This document shows positions 24,901-34,800 of a DNA stretch of 64,000 nt, piece after piece (the stretch's first letter is position 1; each line of letters begins with the position of its first letter). A model generated the notes under the pieces. The model worked only from the letters and a program-made list of their open reading frames with translations. It had not been told where the DNA came from and did no database searches. The position numbers and the translations under genes are program-made. Source of the DNA: JAABVY01 sp964627935 (GTDB lineage: Bacteria > Zixibacteria > MSB-5A5 > JAABVY01); NCBI GenBank assembly GCA_964627935.1, contig CAZVLB010000011.1, forward strand, positions 1 to 64,000. The letters run 5' to 3'.

Positions 24901-27153
24901 TTGATTCTTATATTGCTACTCATATTTTTCACCATGCCGCAGATGATATTGGCCGGCAAATTGGATATTGATCTTTCCGAGGATACAGTATACCTGCCCT
25001 ATAAATATGTGCATGAATTCGGGGCAGTTCAGAAGAATTGGAAGCATATATCAAGACCAATACACTTATATAATTCTGAGCCGGATGATCAAGGAAATTA
25101 TTCCTGTGTTATTGTTCGTAATCGCTCGACTGAACGTATCGACCCCGCTCTGTTTACCCTGCAGACTTACCCTGACCGAAGAATTATCGATGATGACCCG
25201 GTTTGGATGATCATTAACGATTGTATCCTGCATGATGACCCGGCATATGGTGAAAACGGACTGATCGGTGCGGGATATTTCAGGGATACCGCCTGGATTT
25301 TCAAGCTCTTTCCAATTAGCGATAATTTTGAAAAGAAACTTCTGACTGTGGGAGAAGATGGCAACGGAGATGGAGCATGGCACCCCAATCTGAGAATTCT
25401 CATGGTAGCGGATTATGATTATGACGGTGTTGATGAAGCGTTCGTTTTTTTATCCTCCGAAAGAGAATTTACCCCTCGACTGCTTTTCTGCCTAAATACA
25501 GCTGATCTTTCGATTGAATGGCAACTCGAGGTGTCATCCAATGTTTACAGCCTCTACAATTGCTATGATTCTACCAATCCTGGAATATTATTCAGCACCG
25601 GGAATCCAATGCAGGGCGCCGAGGATGAAAACTATAGTGATAGATTTAAATATATTTCCAGAATAGGCAGCAGGGGACAGATACTATTTAATAAAATAGT
25701 GTCTGTAACTACGGAGAGCGTAAGATTTATTGAAGCAGAGAAAAAAGGATCCTATTACATCGTGCACCCATTACCATTTACCGAACCATCTCATATTCTG
25801 AGCATTAATGATCCTGAAATCCTGAAAGCTCTTTTCAGAGAGACATATCAGCTTTCAAAAATCGATAGCGACTGCAATATCATCTGCTCAACTGAAATCC
25901 GTGAAATCTCCTTCCAGATGATGATGCACAGATTTGCCGAGGATGAGGACCCTGTTTTGATGATCCAGTACCTGGGCGGGATAATCCGGACTTATTCCCC
26001 CACACTGGAATTATTGGAGGAATCGAACTCTTTGCCCCAATTATGGCCCAAGCTCCTGACAATAGATATTAAGGACAATCCGGGCGCCCAGGTATTTGCA
26101 GATGGTATTTATACGCGCAGCCTGAAAAGGCTTGTTAGCTTCCCGAACCCCTACGAATGGGTAGTACCTATGGAGTACGATCAGGATTCTAATGTGGTCA
26201 GGGTGATTCTTAGTAATCAGGATCAATACTCTATAGGTAGAATTGAAAAGCGTAGCAGAATTGAGCTTCTGTCAATTTTCTATCATACAAATCAGGTCTA
26301 CATACTTATGATTATGACGGGCCTGATTGCGGGGGTTTTGGTAGTAAATTTCTACCGCATCAGGAATAAAAGCAATCTCAAGCTTATAAGCAGGCAAAAA
26401 AAGGAACTGGAGGAAACTCATCAGAAGCTGAAGGAGGCCCAGGCCACAATACTGGCACAGGAAAAATATCGCCAGGCCCGCGATATTGCCGGGGGATTTG
26501 CCCACGAAATAAGAAACGCCCTTTCTCCGGCCCGTAATGCCTTAAGCAGGCTTATCGGGGATGATATCATGATAGCAAAAGACATCAGCCGTGTCCAGAA
26601 ACTGACGAGGTTTACCGATTCCGCAATCGAACGGGCCATCCGAATGACCAAAGACATATCCCGGTACACAAAAATAGAGGAAATGCGCGAGCCGGAAGAG
26701 GTTGCCCTGGCAATGTTGATAGAGAAAGCGATTGAAATCAATTATCACAGAATCGAAGATCAGGGTATCAGGATAAATACAGCCATTGATCCTGAATGCA
26801 GGGTCCTCGGCAACAAAGAGCAGTTTCTGATTGTTTTCAACAACTTGCTTTTAAACTCACTGGATGCCTTGACCGGAATCTCCGAGCCGACTATATTAAT
26901 CAAGTCACACGCAAATGACCGGCATGTAGTTATCGAGTTCAGGGATAATGGTTCCGGGATAGACAGGGACTCGCTTGACAGGATATTTGATGTGTTTTAT
27001 TCCACCAAACCGGATCGTGGTACCGGAATCGGATTGACTATGGCAAAGAAGATAATCGAAATCTATGACGGTTCTATTACCGTCGATAGCGTCAAGGAAA
27101 AATACACATCTTTTGAGATCATGCTAAAAAGAATACAGAACCAGCAAAACTAA
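24901..27153 (+). CDS. Sensor histidine kinase 2 with large periplasmic domain
   Basis: The 750-residue kinase parallels kinase 1 throughout. It has a signal peptide (ILILLLIFFTMPQMILAG) that requires the TTG start at 24901, a periplasmic sensor with the FG-GAP-like DYDYDGVDEAFVFL, and a membrane helix at about 465-485 (LIAGVLVVNFYRIRN). A coiled coil follows, then the H box GGFAHEIRNALSPA with His535. The ATPase domain has NNLLLNSLDAL, RDNGSGIDRDSL, and FYSTKPDRGTGIGL. The first in-frame ATG (24934) would cut into the signal peptide. It should phosphorylate the regulator starting 22 bases downstream. The kinase domains of 1 and 2 are far more alike than the sensors, so the two systems probably read different signals. 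Confidence 0.9.
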   Translation: MILILLLIFFTMPQMILAGKLDIDLSEDTVYLPYKYVHEFGAVQKNWKHISRPIHLYNSEPDDQGNYSCVIVRNRSTERIDPALFTLQTYPDRRIIDDDPVWMIINDCILHDDPAYGENGLIGAGYFRDTAWIFKLFPISDNFEKKLLTVGEDGNGDGAWHPNLRILMVADYDYDGVDEAFVFLSSEREFTPRLLFCLNTADLSIEWQLEVSSNVYSLYNCYDSTNPGILFSTGNPMQGAEDENYSDRFKYISRIGSRGQILFNKIVSVTTESVRFIEAEKKGSYYIVHPLPFTEPSHILSINDPEILKALFRETYQLSKIDSDCNIICSTEIREISFQMMMHRFAEDEDPVLMIQYLGGIIRTYSPTLELLEESNSLPQLWPKLLTIDIKDNPGAQVFADGIYTRSLKRLVSFPNPYEWVVPMEYDQDSNVVRVILSNQDQYSIGRIEKRSRIELLSIFYHTNQVYILMIMTGLIAGVLVVNFYRIRNKSNLKLISRQKKELEETHQKLKEAQATILAQEKYRQARDIAGGFAHEIRNALSPARNALSRLIGDDIMIAKDISRVQKLTRFTDSAIERAIRMTKDISRYTKIEEMREPEEVALAMLIEKAIEINYHRIEDQGIRINTAIDPECRVLGNKEQFLIVFNNLLLNSLDALTGISEPTILIKSHANDRHVVIEFRDNGSGIDRDSLDRIFDVFYSTKPDRGTGIGLTMAKKIIEIYDGSITVDSVKEKYTSFEIMLKRIQNQQN

Positions 27154-27175
27154 CCGATCGGATAGAAGAAAAGCC

Positions 27176-28534
27176 ATGGAATACAAAGTACTTCTGGTCG
27201 ATGATGACATACATGTTTTGGAAGGGCTGGAAATGCTGATTGAAAACCTCTTTCCGGTGCTTCGCGCCTCAGGCGGACAGGAAGCCATAGATGTCATCAA
27301 ACGGGATAATTCGATTGCTGTGGTTGTTATGGATATTAAGATGCCCGTGATGGATGGGATCACGGCTGCAAGGTTTATTCATGAATATAATCCCGATATC
27401 CCGATAATATTCCATACCGGCTTCCCGGGGCAATTCTCGGAAAGTGAAATCGATGCCAGCGAGAAACCGTATGAATATATCGAAAAAGGGGAGTCCAGCT
27501 TAAAACTTGAGCGCTCAATAAGAAATGCGTATGAAACATTCCTGGCCAAAAACGAGGTTGAAAGGCTTAGTCAGCAGGCTGAACAAGCTTACGGGATCAT
27601 CGGAAAGTCCGAACCTATGCGCAAGGTCTTTCAGGCGATTAAAAAAGTTGCCCAAACGGACAACAAGGTCATGATTCTGGGCGAAACCGGAACCGGCAAA
27701 GAACTGGTGGCACGTGCAATTCATAAATGCAGCAAACGATGCAAGAATCACCTGGTAATATTTAATTGTAATCACAGGCCGCCCGATCTTGTAGAATCAG
27801 AATTGTTCGGGCATGGCAAAGGCGCCTTTACAGGTGCAGTTTCGGATAAGATTGGGCTGTTTGAATATGCCGATGGCGGGACTGTGTTTCTGGATGAGAT
27901 CGGCGACCTGGATATAACCACGCAAGGTAAAATCCTGCGTGTTATTGAAACCGGCGAGTTTCAGACTGTCGGAACGACTCCCTGTCTTAAGCGGACCGAT
28001 GTTCGTATCCTGTGTGCAACCAATAAAGATCTTGTCAAGATGGTGGAGCAGAAGCAATTCAGGGAGGATCTGTACTATCGTCTCAAAGGTGTGGTAATTG
28101 ATCTGCCTCCCCTGCGCGATCGCAAAGAAGATATACCGCTTCTGGTTACCAGGTTTTGTGATCAAGTAACAGTTGAACAGGACCGCATGCCGGTCTATTT
28201 CGATCAGTCCGCAATCCGCGCTCTTCTGGATTACGACTGGCCGGGAAACGTGCGCCAGCTCAAGGATACGATAGAGTCGCTTATAACACTTCTGGAATCG
28301 GACATAATTTTCGGCTCCGATATCGAGACCTACCTCGGCAAAAAATCATCCGGCATTCAATCAGGATCTGATGGCGACAGTTTGACCGCCCGCACCAGGG
28401 AGTTCCGTCGCAATTGTATTATCGAGGCGCTCCACGAGACCAATAACAATGTCAATGCCGCCGCCAGGCTGCTCAAGGTTGATGCCTCGAATCTTCGCAA
28501 ATGGATCGATGGATACGGTATAACCTTACCATAA
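27176..28534 (+). CDS. NtrC-family sigma-54-dependent response regulator 2
   Basis: The 452-residue regulator has a receiver (VLLVDDDIHVLEG, phospho-acceptor in VVVMDIKMPVMDG). The AAA+ domain has GETGTGKE, GAFTGA, and VFLDEIGDLD, and a Fis-type helix-turn-helix (VNAAARLLKVDASNLRKWIDG) ends the protein. Regulators 1 and 2 share unusual wording in the AAA+ domain (IFNCNHR in place of the usual VNCAA), so they are recent paralogues. Its expected target is the -24/-12-like site at 28658 ahead of the giant secreted protein. Cross-talk with the cassette 1 promoter is plausible given the matching recognition helix. Confidence 0.92.
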   Translation: MEYKVLLVDDDIHVLEGLEMLIENLFPVLRASGGQEAIDVIKRDNSIAVVVMDIKMPVMDGITAARFIHEYNPDIPIIFHTGFPGQFSESEIDASEKPYEYIEKGESSLKLERSIRNAYETFLAKNEVERLSQQAEQAYGIIGKSEPMRKVFQAIKKVAQTDNKVMILGETGTGKELVARAIHKCSKRCKNHLVIFNCNHRPPDLVESELFGHGKGAFTGAVSDKIGLFEYADGGTVFLDEIGDLDITTQGKILRVIETGEFQTVGTTPCLKRTDVRILCATNKDLVKMVEQKQFREDLYYRLKGVVIDLPPLRDRKEDIPLLVTRFCDQVTVEQDRMPVYFDQSAIRALLDYDWPGNVRQLKDTIESLITLLESDIIFGSDIETYLGKKSSGIQSGSDGDSLTARTREFRRNCIIEALHETNNNVNAAARLLKVDASNLRKWIDGYGITLP

Positions 28535-28561
28535 ATCTACCCTCCCAAAGGCAGCCTGAAA

Positions 28562-28578
28562 CAGGTGCAATCAACCTG
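28562..28578 (+). promoter_or_regulatory. Inverted repeat, possible activator site for cassette 2
   Basis: CAGGT and ACCTG are separated by seven bases, about 80 bases upstream of the sigma-54-like site, within a larger imperfect AGGCA...TGCCT inverted repeat (28549-28586). See the note on 20968-20987. Confidence 0.3.
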
Positions 28579-28657
28579 ATTTGCCTTTGCCCCAATATGA
28601 TCTCTGCGTATCGCATTGTGTTGCAAGGCGTTATTGGCTCTCGCGTGTTGCCTGAAT

Positions 28658-28673
28658 TGGCATGCTTCTTGTA
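28658..28673 (+). promoter_or_regulatory. Sigma-54-like promoter of the giant secreted protein
   Basis: TGGCATGCTTCTTGTA has the same -24 element (TTGGCATG) and the same spacing to TTG as the site at 21046. The -12 element is TTGT rather than TTGC. Transcription would start near 28685, with a leader of about 150 bases. Confidence 0.5.
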
Positions 28674-28837
28674 ATATAAATATTACTGGTGAAGCAGCTT
28701 GGTTGACAGAGAGGTGTTAGCCGACAAATATCTGCAAAATAATTCCCAAGGGATACGCAATACAATAAAGGGATCAGAGAACTGCATAACTGGAAAACAT
28801 TTTTGGTTCTAATCGCAATGGACCGGGAGGAAAGAAG

Positions 28838-31800
28838 ATGAAATTTTCAAAGTTCGTACTATTCATGATATTTACTATTGTGGGCTGGATTGTTTTTGCG
28901 GAGGGAACATATGGGGATGCCCCCTTGACAGGTAATAACCTGCAACATCCCACCTTACAAAAGCGGGATCAAGGCCTGCCGGCGTTTACCAAGAATGAAG
29001 GGCAATGGCCGGACAGCATATTGTTCCGTGCTAACGCCGATGCGGCGGCCGTATGGTTTACCAGAAATGGTGCATACTATCAATTCATGAAGAGCCTTAA
29101 ATCAGATGAAGGCCTGATTGAATTTGATAAATCCACTAATATTCACATGCAGCGCGCCTTTGAACCTGGAAATGATAGCATTGAGATCCTGATAATAAAA
29201 GCGGCTTTTATCGAATCCAATCCTGAAGCTACGATTGAACCACTGGGATTAATGGAATACAGGTCCAATTTCTTAATTGGTGATAACCCCGACAGCTGGA
29301 AGAGAGATGTGACCAACTATCGCAGTATCGTATTTCGCGAGATTTATCCCGGTATTGACCTCTTCTTTGAAGGGGGTACCGGGGGCAATCTGAGTTATCA
29401 TTACTCTTTTTCATCAAACGCGGATCGAGCCATGGTAAACATAGAATATAATCCTTCCGAGAATTTGGCAATTACTTCGGAAGGCATGATGACAAGCCAA
29501 AATGGTTGGAGCGCCATATCCGGATTACTTTCTCCACCCGCAAATGATGAAACGCAATTGACTCCGCTGAGATTGGAAGATAATTCAGAATATGAATCGG
29601 CTTACTCCGGCAATCGCCAAACAGAGTCAGTTGATTTACTATACAGCACGTATATTGGAAGCAGCAGTTTTGAGGAAGCTTATGGTATCGCAGTTGATGA
29701 TGCCGGGTGCGCATACATAACCGGCCAAACTTATTCATCGAGCTTCCCCACTTTGAATCCATATCAGGTTTATCAGGGCCAGGGAGATGCATTTGTTACA
29801 AAACTGTCCAGCGATGGCAGTAGCCTGATTTACATTACATATTTGGGTAGCAGCGGGGATGATGCCGGCACCGATATATCTGTAGATGGTTCAGGCAATA
29901 TGTATGTGAGAGGGTATACGGCCGGTACAGATTTTCCTGCACAAAACCACTATCAGCTTGATCAAGGGGGCACGGATGTATTCGTTTCAAAACTGTCAAG
30001 CACAGGAAGCAGCCTGGTCTATAGCACATATCTTGGAGGTGATGACAATGAATGGGGCTCCGGAATGGCGATCGATCAGTACGGCAATGCTTACATTACC
30101 GGATATACAGAATCTTCAAATTTCCCCACAAACAACGCCTATCAAATCGATCAGGGTGGTGTGGATGCCTTTGTTACAAAATTAATGGCCGGCGGAAATT
30201 CACTTGGATACAGCACCTATCTTGGAGGATCCGGCGATGATCATGGAATCCGCATTGCTGTTGATGAACTTGGATGTGCCTATGTCTCAGGCAATACGGA
30301 ATCAAGTAATTTCCCCATCTATAATGAATTTCAGAATGATATGTATCTGGAAGATGTATTTGTAACAAAATTCTCGAGTACCGGTAATAACGTGATGTAC
30401 AGCACCTATCTTGGCGGTAGCGACCGGGATGAAGTACACGATATTGCACTCGATGCTGCCGGTAATGTCTATCTAACCGGATATACCCTTTCAGATGACT
30501 TTCCTTTGCTAAATCCTATTCAATCAAGCCAGCTTGGATGGTCAGATGCATTTATAACCAAACTATCGGCAAGTGGCAGCAGTCTATCCTACAGCACATA
30601 TCTTGGAAGTAATGGGGAGGACTATGGGACTGGAATTGTGGTCAATAGCTCGGGAAATGTATGCATAACGGGGAGAACTTCCACAAATGATTTTCCAACT
30701 CAAAATCCATTAATGACATATCAAGGTGGAAATGATGCATATATAGCAAAATTATCAAATACAGGTGACTTACTGCTATACAGTACTTATTTTGGGGGTA
30801 CTGGATATGACTGGCCCTTTGGTTTGGAAGTAGATGGCTATGATGATATCTACTTGACAGGAAGTACAACATCCTCAGATTTCCCATTGCAGGGCGCGTA
30901 TGATTCTACCCATAATGGCAGTTATGATGTTTTTGTTTCAAAATTTGGCTTCCAGGAGCTTCCTGAGGTGATTACCACCTCCGTAGATAGCACCACTCCG
31001 GTGACCGCATATATCTCCGGGGAGGTTGTGTCTGAAGGTGGCTCAACCGTTACCGCCAGAGGCGTATGCTGGAGCACAAATCCTGCACCTACAACGGCCG
31101 ATAATTCCACCAGTAACGGTTCCGGGATAGGGCCCTTCGAAAGCCTGCTTATCTGCCTTGAGCAGAATACAACCTATTATGTGCGAGCATATGCCACAAA
31201 CAGTGATGGGATTGGCTATGGTGATGAAATTTCGTTTGAGACAACCATGTTCGAAACCGATTCTGTAATGGATATCGATGGTAACTGGTATCAGACAATC
31301 AAGATAGGTGAGCAATGGTGGATGATGGAGAACCTGAAGGTTAAGAATTACCGGAATGGTGAACCGATTCAAAATGTGACCGACGACTCGGAATGGGGCG
31401 GGCTGAGCACAGGCGCATATTGCGACTACGACAATGATACCGCCAATGCCGTAATTTATGGACGATTATATAATTGGTATGCTGTTGCCGATACTAATGG
31501 TCTTGCACCGCAGGGATGGCATATTCCAACGGATGAGGAATGGATGGAGCTTGAGGATTTTCTCGGAATGAGCCTTGGCGATTTGATTGCAACAGGATTA
31601 CGAGGTACAACTGAAGGGGGGGAACTCAAACAATACGGAACAGAGAATTGGTTATCACCTAACTACGGTGCCACCAATGAAAGCGGATTCTATGGATTTC
31701 CTGGAGGATATCGTAATCAAACGGGCACATTCAGCTACCTTTCAATTTATGGCAGCTTCTGGACCAACACGGAGTATGATGAAGATCTGGTATGGGACAG

Positions 31801-34800
31801 GCATTTGCATCATAACAATGCACAGATATCGCGAAATTACGCGGAAAAGAACTATGGATTCTCGATCCGCTGTGTAAAAAGCCCCGATTCGGATGGCGAT
31901 GGCATAGCAGATGAAGATGACAATTGCCCCGACATAGCCAATACTGGTCAATCAGACTCTGACGGAGATACGGTCGGTGATTCCTGCGATATATGTCCCG
32001 GATATAATGATCTTGCGGATGCCGATGAAGATACTGTCCCGGATTCATGCGACAATTGCCCTTCCATTTACAATCCGGATCAGGAAGATGCAGATGTGGA
32101 TGGTGTCGGTGACGCTTGCGAATTCGTAGGAACAGTATGGCATGTTGATATCAACGGTAATGATACCACTGGTGATGGAAGCGAAACTAATCCTTTTGCG
32201 ACTATTCAACATGCCATAAATATGTCTCAAGATAGCGATATGGTGGTCGTGCATCCGGGAACCTATTATGAAAATATAAATCTCAATTCCCGTAAAATAA
32301 TATTGGCATCTTTGTTTTACACCACATATGATACTTCTTTTATATCAAATACAATTATTGACGGCAGTTCCTCTGGATCAGTAGTCACATTCTCCAGTGG
32401 TGAAGATAGTACTACTATAATATGCGGGTTTACCATACAAAACGGATCAAACTTGCCAGTTGGCAAGGGAGGCGGGATTTCTTGTACCAATTCATCCACT
32501 CCCATGATACTCCACAATCATATTAGATGGAATAGTGCATATTTTGGAGGGGGCATTAGCTGCGACTGGACTTCGCCAACAATAATTGGGAATTTGATTG
32601 AAGAAAATTCTGGAGATGAGTATGGTGGCGGAATAGCATGCTATAAGGCCAATCCATTAATAAAAGATAATGTAATCAGGGCCAATACTGTTGCAGAATG
32701 GGGAGCCGGAATAGCATGCTATTACTCATCGGCAAGAATAATTAACAACCAAATTACTCGAAATACAGGTGCGATTAGAGGAGGTGGGCTATATTTTGCC
32801 GCAAATGAGGCATCAGGGTCATATATTCAAGATAATACGATTGCGCGTAACTCATCAATAAATGGCGGAGGAATGTACTTTTATGCTTGCGGTAGTCCCG
32901 ACGTGATTAATTGTATTTGTTGGGATAATAACGCATCTAATGAAGGCAATGAAATATTTGTTAACAGTGCTGCTCCCGACTTACACTACTGTAATGTTAA
33001 AGATACGGTCTGGACAGGCAGCGGGAACATTTCGTTTGACCCGCTATTTAGAGATCCTAATTATGGTGACTATCGGATCATGTCCGTTTCATGTGGAGAT
33101 AGCGCCAGTTCGCCTTGTATTGATGCCGGAGATCCATTGATAATTGAAGAGACTATTAGTTGCGATTCCGGGTTAGGAACAACAATAAGTGATATTGGCT
33201 CGTATGCATATGGCGGTATAGTTTATATTGATACGGATAACGATGGCGTATTGGATCATTTAGACAATTGTCCTTACACTTATAATCCTGACCAAGAAGA
33301 TTCGGACGGTGATGGAATAGGAGATGAATGTGAATATTCCGGCCCTGTTTGGTATGTTGATTGCATTGGAAATGACTCAACCGGCGATGGTAGTATCAAT
33401 AATCCATTTGCTTCCATTCAACACGGCATTGATATGTCATACGATGGTGATACTATTATAGTTAATCCGGGAACATACTATGAAAATATAAATTTTAATG
33501 CACATAATATAGTATTAACATCATTATTTCTAACAACCGGCGATACTTCGTTTCTCTCTTCAACCATAATTGATGGTAGTTCATCTGGAACAGCAGTTAC
33601 GTTTGCTTATGGTGAAGATAGTACGGCTATAATATACGGATTCACGATTCAGAATGGATCTAAATTGGGTGGAAATGGAGGGGGAATACTCTGTGATAAT
33701 TCTTCCACCCCTAGTATCCTATATAATCATATAAGATGGAATAGCGCTTATAGAGGAGGCGGTATCAGTTGTAACTGGACTTCGCCAACAATAATTGGAA
33801 ATTTAATAGAAGAAAATTATGGCAATGAATATGGCGGTGGGATTGGCAGTTATAAGGCCAATCCAACGATAAAGGGAAATATAATAAGGAATAATACTGT
33901 TTCAAAATGGGGTGGCGGTATCGGTTGTTATTATTCTGCCGCTAAAATATCGTATAATCTGATATTAAACAACTCAAGTAATGCTAGGGGGGGCGGTATA
34001 TATTTGGCAGCAAATGAGGCATCAAATGCTGTAGTATTTAATAACACAATTATCGGTAACAATTCAATAGATGGCGGCGGAATGTACTTCTATGCTTGCG
34101 GCAGTCCTGACATCTCAAATTGCATTTGTTGGGATAATTATGCATCCAATAATGGTAATGAAATATTTATAAATAGTGCGGGACCTTCAATTATATACAG
34201 CAATATTATGGATACAATTTGGGCTGGAGATGGAAATATAAACTGTAATCCGCTTTTCTGTAATCCTGATTCAGGTGATTACCATTTGGATGAGCTATCA
34301 TGTTGCGTTGGTACCGGCGTAAACGGTGATACTATTGGCTGCTATGGCGTTGAATGTAGTATTTATATTGATACTGATGGAGATGGTGTTGTAGATATAT
34401 ATGATAATTGCTCAAGTATTAATAATCCTGGCCAGGAAGACTCTGATCTTGATGGTATTGGTGATAGCTGCGATAATTGTCCTACAATTCATAATGAAGA
34501 TCAAAGTGACTTAGATTTAGACGGTCTCGGTGATCAATGTGACAACTGCCCAACCGATTCAAACACGGTTCAGACTAATTCGGATTCCGATTCGCATGGC
34601 GATGCCTGCGATAATTGCCCAACGATTGATAATGAAGATCAAGCCGATGTAGATTCAGATAATGCAGGTGATCTTTGCGACAATTGTCCCGACATAGCCA
34701 ACACTGACCAGGCCGACTCTGACGGTGATACGGTCGGTGATTCCTGTGATATCTGTCCCGGTTATGATGATTTTGCGGATGCCGATGAAGATGCAGTGCC

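Noticed and set aside
28628..28653. A second sigma-54 site reading TTGGCTCTCGCGTGTTGCC upstream of the giant gene
   Set aside because: The distance between the GG and GC elements is two bases too long for sigma-54 recognition; the site at 28658 has the right spacing.
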